64,000 nucleotides of DNA, from contig NZ_JAKSXX010000224.1 of assembly GCF_022829385.1 (NCBI RefSeq), positions 1 through 64,000 of the forward strand, read 5' to 3'. Made by a program: the position numbers and the translations under genes. A model generated the notes under the pieces. The model was not told the origin of the DNA. It ran no database searches and saw nothing but the letters and a program-made list of their open reading frames with translations. Shown in pieces: positions 20,253 to 29,762 of the stretch. Source of the DNA: Methylobacterium sp. J-070 (GTDB lineage: Bacteria; Pseudomonadota; Alphaproteobacteria; Rhizobiales; Beijerinckiaceae). The stretch's first letter is position 1. Every line of letters starts with the position of its first letter.

Positions 20253-21398
20253 ATGTCGGACAAGAAGTTCAAGGAACTGGACGGCCCGGTTGGGCCCTGG
20301 CGCGGGACGGCGCCGCTCGCCGCCTCGGGGATCGCCGTGGTGTGCTTCGTGGCGATGCTGGCGCTCGCCTGGATGTCGGTGGGCACATTGCTGCTGATCT
20401 TCGCCGGCGTGCTCCTCGGCGTGTTCCTCGACGGCCTGACGCGCGGGCTCGGCCGGGTCCTGCCCCTGCCGCGGGCCGTGCGGCTGTCGGTGGCCAGCCT
20501 CGCGGTGGCGGTGGCGGTGATCGGTTTCGGCAGCTACGGCGGCGCCACCGTCGTGCAGCAGGGCCGCGACCTCGGCACCACGATCAAGGACCAGGCCGGC
20601 ACGGTGTCGAGCTGGCTGTCCGAGCGCGGCATCGACGTGCCGAGCCTCGCGCCCCAGGGCGGGGCCAAGGACGGCTCGACCGAGCCCGGCCAGAAGGAGG
20701 GCGGCCTCGCCGGCCTCGCCTCCGGTCTCCTGAAGGGCGGCGGCTCCATCGTGTCGGATGCCGGCAGCGTCCTCGGACCGGCCGCGGCCGTGATCCTGGG
20801 TCTGTTCGACGCCCTCGGCAACCTGCTGGTGATCGCCTTCCTGGGCCTGGCCTTCGCGGCCGATCCCGCGGCCTACCGGGACGGGGTGGTCCGGTTCGTG
20901 CCGCCCGCGAAGCGCTGGCGCGCGTCTCAGGTCCTCGACGGGGCCGGCGAGACCCTGCGGCACTGGCTGTTCGGCCAGCTGATCATCATGGCGGTGATCT
21001 TCCTCTGCACCTGGGCGGGCCTCGCCTTCCTGGGGCTGGGCGGCGCGCTGATCCTGGGGCTCCAGGCGGGCCTGCTCGCCTTCGTGCCCACGGTCGGGCC
21101 CCTGGTGGCGGGCCTCGTGATCATCCTGGCCGCCCTGGCGTCGGGCACCAAGGCGGTGATCGGCGCGGTGGGCGTCTATCTGGCGGTGCAGTGCCTGGAG
21201 AGCTACGGCCTGACGCCGTTCATCCAGAAGCGGGCCCTGGACATCCCGCCGGCCACGATCTTCGCCGGGCAGCTGATCCTCGGGGTGATCTTCGGGCTCT
21301 GGGGCATCGCCCTGGCGTTGCCGATGATGGCGGTGATCAAGGTGCTGCTGGAGCAGCTCTACGTGGAGGATACGCTCCACGAGCAGCCGGCCGCCTGA
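20253..21398 (+). CDS. AI-2E family (PerM-type) membrane permease
   Basis: Inner-membrane protein of 381 residues with about seven helices: an N-terminal pair near 25-85, a soluble middle region, then ADPAAYRDGVVRF, GETLRHWLFGQLIIM, VPTVGPLVAGLVI and ILGVIFGLWGIALALPMMAV, all typical of the family. Members are linked to autoinducer-2 export, Na+/H+ antiport or unknown substrates, so the substrate is left open. A second, larger homologue with a fused domain is at 31872-33899. Confidence 0.88.
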   Translation: MSDKKFKELDGPVGPWRGTAPLAASGIAVVCFVAMLALAWMSVGTLLLIFAGVLLGVFLDGLTRGLGRVLPLPRAVRLSVASLAVAVAVIGFGSYGGATVVQQGRDLGTTIKDQAGTVSSWLSERGIDVPSLAPQGGAKDGSTEPGQKEGGLAGLASGLLKGGGSIVSDAGSVLGPAAAVILGLFDALGNLLVIAFLGLAFAADPAAYRDGVVRFVPPAKRWRASQVLDGAGETLRHWLFGQLIIMAVIFLCTWAGLAFLGLGGALILGLQAGLLAFVPTVGPLVAGLVIILAALASGTKAVIGAVGVYLAVQCLESYGLTPFIQKRALDIPPATIFAGQLILGVIFGLWGIALALPMMAVIKVLLEQLYVEDTLHEQPAA

Positions 21399-21417
21399 GC
21401 GGAGGGACGCGCCGCCG

Positions 21418-22650
21418 TCAGCCGCGCAGCGCGTCCTCGATCGTCCGGGCGACGGCGAGGGCGCGGCCGTCGTCGCCGAACCGGCCGATCACCTGCACGC
21501 CCACCGGCAGGCGCTGGCCCGGCACCGGCACGTTCACGCAGGGCACGCCCATCAGCGTCCAGAGCTGGTTGAAGCGCGGGTCGCCCGTGGACGCCAGGGT
21601 CGCGGGCGCCGGGCCGGGGGCCGAGAAGGTCAGGAGCGCGTCGTAATCGGCGAAGAGCCCCTTCAGCACCCGGCGCGCGTGGTGGCCGTGGCGGCGGGCA
21701 TCGTCGTAGGTGGCCGGGCTGATCGCGGCCCCGGCGTCGAGATGCGCCCGCACCAGGGGCGGCAGCGCGTCGGCCTGCGTGTCGTACTCCCAGGCGAGCG
21801 CCAGCCGGCCCTCGTAGTCCTGGATGAAGCGGTGGCGGTCCCAGGCCTGGGCCAGCTCCGCCGGCAGGACGAGGTCGCTCACCCGCGCCCCGGCGCGCTC
21901 CGCCGCCTGCCGGGCGAGAACCAGCGCCGCCTCGGCCTCCGGCTCCGGCGCCGCGGCGAAGTCCTGCCGCACGAGGCCGATGCGGGGCGCCGAGCCTGAC
22001 GCGGCCCGTTCGATCTCCGGGCGGCCGGTGACCAGCGCCAGGGCGTGGGCGACGTCCGCCACGCCGGCGGCGAACAGCCCGACCGTGTCGAGCGCCCACG
22101 AATAGGTCTTCACGCCGACCGTGGGGATCAGCCGGAACGACGGCTTCACGGCGGCGCAGCCGCAAAAGCTCGCCGGCCGGATCACCGACCCCGCCGTCTG
22201 GGTGCCGAGCGCCAGCGGCAGCATCCCGACGCCCACGGCCGCGGCCGAGCCCGCCGAGGAGCCGCCCGGCGTGTGGCCGGGATCGTGCGGGTTGACCGTC
22301 TCGGTCGGGTCGCTGCTGGCGAAGGCCGTGGTGGTGGTCTTGGCGAGGGGGACGGCGCCGAGCCGCCGCAGGCGCGCCACCACCGCGGCGTCGCCCCGGG
22401 GCCGCCAGCCCGCGTAGATCGACGAGCCCATCTGGGTCGGCAGGCCGGCGCTGTCGATGATGTCCTTCACGCCGACCGCGATCCCCGCGAGGGGGCCCGC
22501 CTCCGGGATCGCCGGGGCCTCGTCGAGGGTGACCAGGGCACGCAGCCCCGGTTCCCGCGCGGCGATCTCGGCGCGGCACAGGTCGATGGCGCCTGCCGGC
22601 GTCAGGGTGCCGGCGGCGATGCGGGCGCGGAGGTCGAGGAGCGAGAGCAT
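21418..22650 (-). CDS. Amidase (amidase-signature family)
   Basis: Enzyme of 410 residues with the Ser-cisSer-Lys triad: the lysine in GIAVGVKDIID, and the serines in the signature GGSSAGSAAAVGVG and GTQTAGSVIRPASF. It hydrolyses an amide bond; the substrate is not evident. Compared with GatA (about 480 residues) it is short and no gatB or gatC is near, so a catabolic or detoxifying amidase is more likely than tRNA amidotransferase. It is convergent with the AI-2E permease. Confidence 0.88.
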   Translation of the reverse strand: MLSLLDLRARIAAGTLTPAGAIDLCRAEIAAREPGLRALVTLDEAPAIPEAGPLAGIAVGVKDIIDSAGLPTQMGSSIYAGWRPRGDAAVVARLRRLGAVPLAKTTTTAFASSDPTETVNPHDPGHTPGGSSAGSAAAVGVGMLPLALGTQTAGSVIRPASFCGCAAVKPSFRLIPTVGVKTYSWALDTVGLFAAGVADVAHALALVTGRPEIERAASGSAPRIGLVRQDFAAAPEPEAEAALVLARQAAERAGARVSDLVLPAELAQAWDRHRFIQDYEGRLALAWEYDTQADALPPLVRAHLDAGAAISPATYDDARRHGHHARRVLKGLFADYDALLTFSAPGPAPATLASTGDPRFNQLWTLMGVPCVNVPVPGQRLPVGVQVIGRFGDDGRALAVARTIEDALRG

Positions 22651-22743
22651 AATGCATTCAGTCCCCGGGCCGCCGCCCTGTCAACCGGGACGCCACAGGC
22701 CGCGCCATTCCCGAAACGCCGTTGACGAACGCTTTACGGGAAA

Positions 22744-23751
22744 GTGCGCATCGTCCGCGTCATGTGGCGTGGCGTATCCCTGTTCTCTGCCCTGGCGCTG
22801 TTCGGCGCTGGGCTCACCGCGTGCTCGATCAACCACTTCGAGCGGCGCGACCCGTGGCGCGACCAGGCGGAGCAGGTCTGCCTGGCCAAGAAGCTCGTCG
22901 AGCCCTCGGAGTTCATCACGCCCGTCGCGGCGATGGACGGGCCCGGGCCGTGCGGCATGCAGCAGCCCTTCCGGGTGACGCGGCTCGCGGGCGGTTCGGT
23001 CCTGATGAAGCAGCGGATGACCCTGGGCTGCCCGGCGCTCGCCGAGGCCGAGGCGTGGCTCGCCGACACGATCCAGCCGGCCGCCAACCTGTATTTCGGC
23101 GTGGCGGTCGCCGAGATCAACGCCGGCTCCTATTCCTGCCGCGGCCGCAACAACCAGCCCGGTGCCAAGCTCTCCGAACACGGCTTCGGCAACGCGATCG
23201 ACGTCATGTCGGTCAAGCTCGCCGACGGCCACGTGATCACCGTCAAGGGCGGCTGGCGCGGCACGGAAGCCGAGCAGGGCTTCCTGCGCGAGATCTTCCT
23301 CGGCGCCTGCCAGCGCTTCACCACGGTCCTGGCCCCGGGCTCGAACGTGTTCCACTACGACCACATCCACGTCGACCTCGCGCGGCACGATCCGCGGGGG
23401 TTGAAGCGGATCTGCCAGCCGCTGATCAAGTTCACCCCGCAGCTCGGGACCGGCGTCGAGCGGCCCCTGTCCCGGCCGGTTCCGCCGCCGCGCCAGCCCG
23501 CCGCCCCCCAGGCACCCGTGGATGTCGAGGAGGACGATCCCTACGGCCTGTCGCCGATGTCGAAGGCCGCGAGCCCGACCCAGGTCGCCCGCGCCCCGGC
23601 GCGCCCGCCCGCCGCCTCGGCCTATGCGTCCGCCCCGCCGGTGCGGACGGCCCCGCGCGTCGCCACCGCCGCCCCGGACGAGCCCGCGCAGGAGTACGAC
23701 GAGCCGCTGCAGCTCGGCGCACCGCCGCCGAGCACGGGGCCGATCTACTGA
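22744..23751 (+). CDS. Extensin-like lipoprotein
   Basis: A 335-residue envelope protein with a lipobox (GLTAC) after the hydrophobic start. The extensin-like C-terminal domain spans about residues 40-235 and has conserved cysteines (VCLAKK, GPCGMQQP, LGCPAL) plus a peptidase-M15-like zinc-ligand pattern, LSEHGFGNAIDV and FHYDHIHVDL, suggesting DD- or LD-carboxypeptidase activity on peptidoglycan. The last 90 residues are Pro/Ala-rich and probably unstructured. Start is uncertain: GTG 22744 or ATG 22762; the latter would put the signal peptide right at the N-terminus. Confidence 0.85.
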   Translation: MRIVRVMWRGVSLFSALALFGAGLTACSINHFERRDPWRDQAEQVCLAKKLVEPSEFITPVAAMDGPGPCGMQQPFRVTRLAGGSVLMKQRMTLGCPALAEAEAWLADTIQPAANLYFGVAVAEINAGSYSCRGRNNQPGAKLSEHGFGNAIDVMSVKLADGHVITVKGGWRGTEAEQGFLREIFLGACQRFTTVLAPGSNVFHYDHIHVDLARHDPRGLKRICQPLIKFTPQLGTGVERPLSRPVPPPRQPAAPQAPVDVEEDDPYGLSPMSKAASPTQVARAPARPPAASAYASAPPVRTAPRVATAAPDEPAQEYDEPLQLGAPPPSTGPIY

Positions 23752-23779
23752 GCGGCGGGCGCTGGCCCGAACACGGCGC

Positions 23780-25003
23780 TCAGGCGGCCGCGCCGACGGT
23801 GTCGGCCATCCGTGCCCGGCGGGCGCCCATGGGCAGCGGCGGGCCCGTGGTCGTGTCGCGGGCGGTCTGGTGCTCCAGCTCGGCGTTGATCTCGCCGCCC
23901 AGCAGGACGATCGTCGAGGAGATCCAGATCCAGGTCATGAAGCCGATCACCGCGCCGAGCGAGCCGTAGGTCTCGTTGTAGGTGCCGAAATTGGCGACGT
24001 ACCAAGAGAACAGCAGCGACGCCGCAAGCCAGAGCAGGCCCGCGACCATGCTGCCGACGCCGACCCAGCGCCAGCGGGCGTTCTCGCGGCTCGGTCCGAA
24101 GCGGTAGAGCACCGACAGACCGCCAAGGAGCACAATCAGGATGGCCGGCCAGCGCAGGGCCGCGAGCAGCCACGCGGTGGAGCCGAGCCCCAGGTAGTTC
24201 AGTACCACCGGCACCACCACGATCGCGTTGAGCGCGATGATGATGAACAGCAGGGCGCCGACCGTGAAGGTGAGGGAGCGGAGGTTCAGCCAGAAGAAGT
24301 TCCGCTTCTCCTCCTCCTCGTAGACGACGTTCAGCGCATCGAACATCGCCTTCATGGCGGCGTTTGCGCTCCAGATCGACAGGAGCAGGCTGGAGAAGAA
24401 GGTGATGCTGAGCGAGCCGCTGCCCTTGGCGGCGATCCGTTTGACCTGGTCGCCGATCAGCTCGACCGCCCCGGTGGGAAGCACCGCGTGCAGCTGCGCC
24501 AAGTGGTCGTTGATGACGGTCACGTCGGCGAACAGGCCGTAGCAGGTCACCAGCGCGGCGATGGCCGGGAACAGCGACAGCAGCGTGTAGAAGGTCACCC
24601 CCGCCGCGACCGCCAGCACCCGGTCCTTGTTGAACTCCAGATAGACGCGGACGGCGATGTCCTTCCAGCCGGACCGCGTCATCTCGGCGGGGCTGTCGGC
24701 GGCGCGGCCGCGTTCCGGCTGGGTCGCGGCCGTGAGCTGCGCGGCGCGTCCCGAGATCGAGCGCGCACCGGCCGCGGCGCCCTTGAGCGGGCTCCCGAGG
24801 GGACCCTCGGGGGAGTCCGCCGGAGCGCCGGTCACTCCGGATGGATCCCGTGCGGCGGACGGTTCGGCATCGGCGCGCAGGGCCGGTGAGCCCCCGCGCC
24901 GGGGCGATGCCGCCAGCGCGACCAGCGCGGAGCCGAGCATCAGGATCCACAGGACCGAGCCGGTATCCGGCTGTCCGCTCGATTGCGTGGTCGACGGGGG
25001 CAT
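23780..25003 (-). CDS. YihY/BrkB-family inner-membrane protein
   Basis: A 407-residue protein. After a short hydrophobic segment and a disordered Ser/Pro/Ala region (about 35-105) comes the conserved YihY core with six membrane helices: VAAGVTFYTLLSLFPAIAAL, SANAAMKAMFDALNVVYEEEEKR, GPSRENARWRWVGVGS and TYNETYGSLGAVIGFMTWIW. The family was once called ribonuclease BN in error; function is unknown. The long N-terminal extension with a possible extra helix is less usual. Divergent from the UV endonuclease gene, convergent with the extensin-like gene. Confidence 0.87.
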   Translation of the reverse strand: MPPSTTQSSGQPDTGSVLWILMLGSALVALAASPRRGGSPALRADAEPSAARDPSGVTGAPADSPEGPLGSPLKGAAAGARSISGRAAQLTAATQPERGRAADSPAEMTRSGWKDIAVRVYLEFNKDRVLAVAAGVTFYTLLSLFPAIAALVTCYGLFADVTVINDHLAQLHAVLPTGAVELIGDQVKRIAAKGSGSLSITFFSSLLLSIWSANAAMKAMFDALNVVYEEEEKRNFFWLNLRSLTFTVGALLFIIIALNAIVVVPVVLNYLGLGSTAWLLAALRWPAILIVLLGGLSVLYRFGPSRENARWRWVGVGSMVAGLLWLAASLLFSWYVANFGTYNETYGSLGAVIGFMTWIWISSTIVLLGGEINAELEHQTARDTTTGPPLPMGARRARMADTVGAAA

Positions 25004-25132
25004 GGATCGGGAAGGGCCGTGCGCGCGGAACTGCCGCGCTCTGACGCTTCAAACGTCGAGCCGGGGCCGCCGTTCCGCGCGGATCCGCGCCGGAGGCGGG
25101 GACGCCGGCGGCCTCCGCGCGTTGTGCCCGTT

Positions 25133-26206
25133 ATGCGCGATCAGCCACGCCTCGGATTCTGCTGCAAGTTCGTCCTGGACGAGCCGCCCGGCACCCACGC
25201 CACCCTCAAGGCGGAGCGCGACGCGACGCTCCACATGAACCTGACCAGCGTGACGATGGCCCACCTCGCCAAGCTGGAGCCTGCGGCCCGGCGGACGAAG
25301 CTCTCCGGCCTGGTGGCCCACAACCTCGACGCCCTCGCCCGCCAGATCGCCTGGGTCGGCGCCCGTCCGCCGCTGGAGCGCCTGCTGCGCATGGCGAGCA
25401 ACGTCCTGCCGGGTTACACCCATCCGATCGCGCGCGGCCTCTATGCCGAGCCCGAGCTGGCCGCCCTGGTGGAGCGCGGCCTTGCGGAGGCCGGCGCCCT
25501 GGCGCGCCGCCTCGGCGTGCGCCTCAGCTTCCATCCGGGCCCGTTCTGCCTGCTGGCGAGCCGGAACCCGGCGGCGATCGAGAACGGGCTGTCGGAGCTC
25601 GACTACCACGCCGAGATCTTCGACCGCATGGGCTATGGCGGCGGCTGGCACCCGCACGGCGCCCACATCAACATCCATGTCGGGGCGGGCGATCCGGGCG
25701 TCGACGGGTTCCGCGCCACCCTGTCCCGGGCCTCCCGCGTCGCGCGCGACCTCGTCACGGTGGAAAACGACGAGAACGTCTTCGGCCTCGACGCCGTGCT
25801 GCGGCTCGCCGACGTGGTCCCGGTGGTGCTCGACCTGCACCACCACTGGGTCCAGAGCGGCGGCGAATACCTCGAGCCGGACGAGCCCCGGATCGCCCGG
25901 GTGCGGGACTCCTGGCGGGGGGTGCGGCCGGTGGCCCATATCAGCGTCTCGCGCGAGGCGGTCTCCGCCGATTGCGGCCCCGACGCCCTGCCGGACTTCC
26001 CGGCCCTGCGCACCGCCGGCCATGCCGTTCGCGACCTCGCCGCCCATTCCGACATGATGTGGAACCGGGCGGTGAACGATCTGGTGGCCCGCCACCTCGT
26101 CTGGGCCGATTTCGAGATCGAGGCCAAGGCGAAGAACTGGGCCTCCATGCAGATCGCCCGCCAGATCCTGGACCTGGACCGGGCGCGCCCGATCGCGGCG
26201 GAATGA
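25133..26206 (+). CDS. uvsE: UV DNA damage endonuclease UvsE
   Basis: TIM-barrel endonuclease of 357 residues that nicks DNA 5' of UV photoproducts, an alternative to nucleotide excision. Hallmarks: RLGFCCKFV near the N-terminus, HNLDALARQI, RLSFHPGPFCLLASRN, GGWHPHGAHINIHVG, VTVENDENVFGLD, PVVLDLHHHWV and MMWNRAVNDL, which carry the histidine, glutamate and aspartate ligands of the three-metal site. The ATG at 25133 is the first before the core; no strong ribosome-binding site precedes it. Presence fits a sun-exposed, surface-living bacterium. Confidence 0.92.
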   Translation: MRDQPRLGFCCKFVLDEPPGTHATLKAERDATLHMNLTSVTMAHLAKLEPAARRTKLSGLVAHNLDALARQIAWVGARPPLERLLRMASNVLPGYTHPIARGLYAEPELAALVERGLAEAGALARRLGVRLSFHPGPFCLLASRNPAAIENGLSELDYHAEIFDRMGYGGGWHPHGAHINIHVGAGDPGVDGFRATLSRASRVARDLVTVENDENVFGLDAVLRLADVVPVVLDLHHHWVQSGGEYLEPDEPRIARVRDSWRGVRPVAHISVSREAVSADCGPDALPDFPALRTAGHAVRDLAAHSDMMWNRAVNDLVARHLVWADFEIEAKAKNWASMQIARQILDLDRARPIAAE

Positions 26207-26251
26207 CGGGGGGCCTCGACGCCTCTCCCGGACCGCTCTAGGCATCCCGCC

Positions 26252-26803
26252 ATGAAGACCGCCGATTGCGACATCCTGATCGTCCCGGGGCTCGGAGGCT
26301 CGGAGGAGGGTCACTGGCAGGCCCGCTGGGCGGGGCGCCTCGGCACGGCGCGCCTGGTGGAACAGGACCAGTGGCACGCCCCGACGCCCGAGGCGTGGTG
26401 CGGCCGCATCGCCGAGGCGGTCGCGGCCGCGACGCGGCCGGTGATCCTGATCGCCCACAGCCTCGGCGTGGTGGCGTGCGTCGAGGCGGTGCCGCGGTTT
26501 CCCGCCGGCCGCGTGCGCGGCGCCCTGTTCGTCTCCGTCCCGGACGTGGAGGAGGCGCAGGACCTGCCGGATTCGGTGCGCGCCTTCGCGCCGATCCCGC
26601 GGGACCCCCTGCCCTTCCCGTCGCTCCTCGTCGCCAGCCGGACGGATCCCTATTGCCGCTACGACCGCGCCGACGATTTCGCCCATGCCTGGGGGGCGCT
26701 CACGGTCGACGCGGGCGAGGCCGGCCACATCAACGCGGCGAGCGGGCACGGGCCCTGGCCCGAGGGGCTGATGCGGCTCGCCGGGTTCCTCAAGGGGCTG
26801 TAG
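26252..26803 (+). CDS. RBBP9/YdeN-family alpha/beta hydrolase
   Basis: A 183-residue serine hydrolase. The oxyanion start VPGLGGSEEGHWQ is diagnostic of the family, the nucleophile serine lies in IAHSLGVVA, the acid in RTDPYCRYD, and the histidine in AGHINAASGHGPWPEG. Length matches the family (180-200). The natural substrate of bacterial members is unknown. It follows uvsE by 45 bases on the same strand and may be co-transcribed. Confidence 0.87.
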   Translation: MKTADCDILIVPGLGGSEEGHWQARWAGRLGTARLVEQDQWHAPTPEAWCGRIAEAVAAATRPVILIAHSLGVVACVEAVPRFPAGRVRGALFVSVPDVEEAQDLPDSVRAFAPIPRDPLPFPSLLVASRTDPYCRYDRADDFAHAWGALTVDAGEAGHINAASGHGPWPEGLMRLAGFLKGL

Positions 26804-26890
26804 GCGGCGCGTTAACGCGTCGTTTACCGTCGCCGCCTTCAGTGGCGGCACGGGCGGTCCTTCGTCCCGAAGCCGCCCCTGGAGAGCACC

Positions 26891-27118
26891 GTGACGCGCA
26901 AAGAGCTTCTGGAACGCCTGGACGTCGTGCAAGCCGCCCTCGGGCCGCGGGCCCACAGCAACTTCAACAGCTCGCTGTTCAACGACGTCGCACTGCTCAA
27001 GCGGATCGAGGCTTTCGAGGCCAAGCTCGGCGAGCCCGAGAAGCCGAAGGTGGCCGACTACACCGGAAACATGTTCTCCCGCATCGCCAACCGCCGCGCC
27101 GCTGCGGCCGGGAAGTAG
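26891..27118 (+). CDS. Small conserved hypothetical protein
   Basis: A 75-residue soluble protein starting with GTG and preceded by GGAGAG at five bases. Mostly helical, with no recognised domain (MTRKELLERLDVVQAALGP, later YTGNMFSRIANRRAA). It is convergent with the ycjF-like gene, 14 bases apart. Codon use looks coding. Confidence 0.6.
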   Translation: MTRKELLERLDVVQAALGPRAHSNFNSSLFNDVALLKRIEAFEAKLGEPEKPKVADYTGNMFSRIANRRAAAAGK

Positions 27119-27132
27119 CCGGTCGAGAGCGC

Positions 27133-28161
27133 CTATTTCGGCTCGGCCTCGGCCGCGCGCAGAAGCTCACCGACGACGTCGGCGAGCCGCGGCGGCGCCT
27201 CCCGCACGAAGGGCAGCGGCCGGCAGACGTTGAGGGCGGCCAGGCCGAACCGGGCGGTCATCAATCCGTTGAGGACGCCCTCCCCCAGCTTCGCCGAGAC
27301 CCGGGCGGCGATCCCCAGACCGAGCACCTGCTGCATCACGCTCTCGCCCACCGCCATCCCGCCGGTGATGGTGAGATGCGCCACGGCGGCGCGCGCCAGG
27401 CGCAGGAAGCCGAGGAAGCCCGGGCGACCGCCGTAGATCGCGGCGATCCGGCGCAGCAGCCGCACCGCCGCGAAGACCACGAAGGCCACGTCCACGATCG
27501 CCCGCGGGCTCAGCGCCGTCACCGCCGAGACCTGCTTGGCGGCAGCCGCAATGGCGTTGCGCGCCTGCCGGTCGAGGCCTGCCAGCAGCTCGTGCTCGGC
27601 GAGGCCGATCCGGTCGTCCACGTCGAGGATCGCATCGGCCGCGGCGTCGATCCGCGCCCGGCCGGCCGACAGGGCGTCGCGGTCGGCGTAGAAGGCCGAC
27701 AGCGCCTGCACCACCGCCTGGGCGCCGGTATGGTCCCGGCTGCCCAGGGCGTCGATGGCGGACTGGCGCAGCCGCTCGATCTTGCGCTCGCGCCGCAGCC
27801 CGGCGAGTTCCCGCACGACGATGGCCAGGAGCGCCAGCCCGGCGAGGGCGAGCAGGACCAGCGCCACCCAGCCGAGCCACGGCGCGGCCTGGAACAGGTC
27901 GGCGATCATCCGCTCGACCGACAGGCCGATGCCGAGGGACACCAGGCCGCCGACCGCCGACAGGAACAGCCCGCCCCAGGGCGAGCGCCGCCGCGGCGCC
28001 ACCGGCACCGCGACGCCGTCGGCGGCGTCGACGATCTCGAAGGGCTCCTCCACGATCCGCGCCTGCGGCGGCCGGGCGGCGAGCGGCGTCGTGGTGACGC
28101 TCGGCTCGACGGACGGCTCGGGCGTGATCCGGAAGGCCCGGGGTTTCTGGCCGGGGGTCAT
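27133..28161 (-). CDS. ycjF: YcjF/TIGR01620-family membrane protein (DUF697)
   Basis: A 342-residue inner-membrane protein with a disordered N-terminal 65 residues, two adjacent helices (about 70-125), then a soluble helical region and a C-terminal DUF697-type domain with further hydrophobic stretches. Typical of the partner of YcjX; the two genes are neighbours in E. coli and widely elsewhere. It follows ycjX by 83 bases. Function is not established; the pair is stress-induced in E. coli. Confidence 0.83.
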   Translation of the reverse strand: MTPGQKPRAFRITPEPSVEPSVTTTPLAARPPQARIVEEPFEIVDAADGVAVPVAPRRRSPWGGLFLSAVGGLVSLGIGLSVERMIADLFQAAPWLGWVALVLLALAGLALLAIVVRELAGLRRERKIERLRQSAIDALGSRDHTGAQAVVQALSAFYADRDALSAGRARIDAAADAILDVDDRIGLAEHELLAGLDRQARNAIAAAAKQVSAVTALSPRAIVDVAFVVFAAVRLLRRIAAIYGGRPGFLGFLRLARAAVAHLTITGGMAVGESVMQQVLGLGIAARVSAKLGEGVLNGLMTARFGLAALNVCRPLPFVREAPPRLADVVGELLRAAEAEPK

Positions 28162-28244
28162 GGCTCAGAGCTCCTGTCGATGCCGCAGAGGGGGGAGGGA
28201 AACGCGCGCATCCGAGCGAGCACTCCGGAACTCCGCGCGCGTCC

Positions 28245-29753
28245 TCACGCCAGCTTGTCCCCGATCAGGAACTGCATGGCCCGGTCCAGCCGGATCTGCG
28301 GCAGGTGCCCGGGCCGGCCGAACCCGTCGGGCCGCACCAGCGGCGGCCGGAAGCGCGGGAAACGGAGCGAGCCGGGCTCCACGGCGCCCTCCAGCACCGC
28401 CTCCGCGCGGGCGGGCAGCTCGCCCGGGAAGATCGCGGCCTCGGCGTTGCCGTCGAAGACCTCGTCGCCCACCATCTCGCCGGCCTCGGGCGTGCCCGCC
28501 ACCGCCCGGAGGGTCTCGCCGCCGTCGTGGACGGTGGTCTCCCGGGTGGCGCGCACGGAGGCCAGCGCGACGGTGCCCACCCGGGCGCCCGCCGCCTCGG
28601 TGCGCCGCATGGCCCGGGACACGAGCAGCCGCAGCAGCGCGTCGAGGCGGTCGTGGCTCGTCTGGTGGAGGTGGTCGGCTTTCGTGGCGGCAAACAGCAC
28701 CCGGTCAGCCCGGGGGGCGAACAGGCGCGACAGCACCGTGTTGCGGCCGATGTTGAGGCTGAGCAGGACCGCGTCCAGCGCCTCCTCCAGCTCCGCCAGG
28801 GCGGTCGGTCCCGCATCGACCGCGGAGAGCACGTCCACCAGAACGATCTGCCGGTCGACGCGCTGGAAATGGTCCCGGAAGAACGGCGTCACGACCTTGG
28901 CCTTGTAGGCCTCGAAGCGCCGCTCCATCAGCCCGGCGAGGCTGTCGGGCGCGATCGTTTCGGTCAGGCCGTCGAGCGGCGCGAAGGTGAGCGCCGGGGA
29001 GCCGGCCAGGTCGCCGGGCATCAGGAACCGTCCCGGGGGCGTCGTGGCCACCGATTCCGGGCCCGCGCGCAGGCCCGCGAGGTAGGCCTTGAAGGCGTCG
29101 CTCGCCCGCTCGGCCGCGACCTCGTCGAGGGGGCCGTTCGGGTCGAAGCCCTTGAGCGCGTCGAGCCACGCCGCCGCGACCGGGGCGCGGCCGGGCCGCC
29201 GGGTGCCGTTGATCGTCGCCCGGGACCAGGCGGTGTAGCCGGTCTCGATCAGCGCGAGGTCGAGGAGCCATTCGCCGGGATAGTCGACGACGTCGAGCAT
29301 CAGGGTCGCGGGTCCGGTGCGCCAACCGCCCGCGCGCTCGTAATCGATCTCCAGGCGGAACTGGCTGATCCGGTCGGTGGAGCGCGGCCAGCGCCTGGCC
29401 TCGGTGAGCGTGGCGAAATGCTCCTCGAAGGGGAAGCGCGGCACGTCGTCGTCCGGCTGCGGCACGAGTCGCGCGCGGCGCAGGCGCCCCTCCTGCGCGG
29501 GCGCGAAGGCCGGCAGCGCGTGCGTCTCAACGAGGTGGTGGATCAGCGCCGTCGTGAAGACGGTCTTGCCCGAACGCGCGAGCCCCGTGACCCCGAGCCG
29601 GAGCGTCGGCTGGATCAGGAAGTCGTGCGAGGCTTCGGCGAAGGCTTTGACGGCCGAGCCGGCGCGCGCGGCAAGGTCGGTCAGGGGCACGGGCGGGCTC
29701 GTCGTGAGGGGAACAGGCCGGGCAGAGGTGGCGCGGACCGGGCCGAACCGCAA
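28245..29753 (-). CDS. ycjX: YcjX-family GTPase-like protein (DUF463)
   Basis: A 502-residue P-loop protein. Walker A is GLARSGKT at 57-64 inside LGVTGLARSGKTVFTTAL, followed by the family stretch IHHLVETHALPAF and the switch-like LMLDVVDYPGEWLLDL. The LFAATKADHLHQ segment matches the nucleotide-base-recognition TKAD motif. Together with YcjF it makes a GTPase plus membrane partner. Nine bases separate it from the upstream secreted-protein gene, so the three genes probably form one operon. Confidence 0.88.
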   Translation of the reverse strand: MRFGPVRATSARPVPLTTSPPVPLTDLAARAGSAVKAFAEASHDFLIQPTLRLGVTGLARSGKTVFTTALIHHLVETHALPAFAPAQEGRLRRARLVPQPDDDVPRFPFEEHFATLTEARRWPRSTDRISQFRLEIDYERAGGWRTGPATLMLDVVDYPGEWLLDLALIETGYTAWSRATINGTRRPGRAPVAAAWLDALKGFDPNGPLDEVAAERASDAFKAYLAGLRAGPESVATTPPGRFLMPGDLAGSPALTFAPLDGLTETIAPDSLAGLMERRFEAYKAKVVTPFFRDHFQRVDRQIVLVDVLSAVDAGPTALAELEEALDAVLLSLNIGRNTVLSRLFAPRADRVLFAATKADHLHQTSHDRLDALLRLLVSRAMRRTEAAGARVGTVALASVRATRETTVHDGGETLRAVAGTPEAGEMVGDEVFDGNAEAAIFPGELPARAEAVLEGAVEPGSLRFPRFRPPLVRPDGFGRPGHLPQIRLDRAMQFLIGDKLA

Positions 29754-29762
29754 GGCTTGACG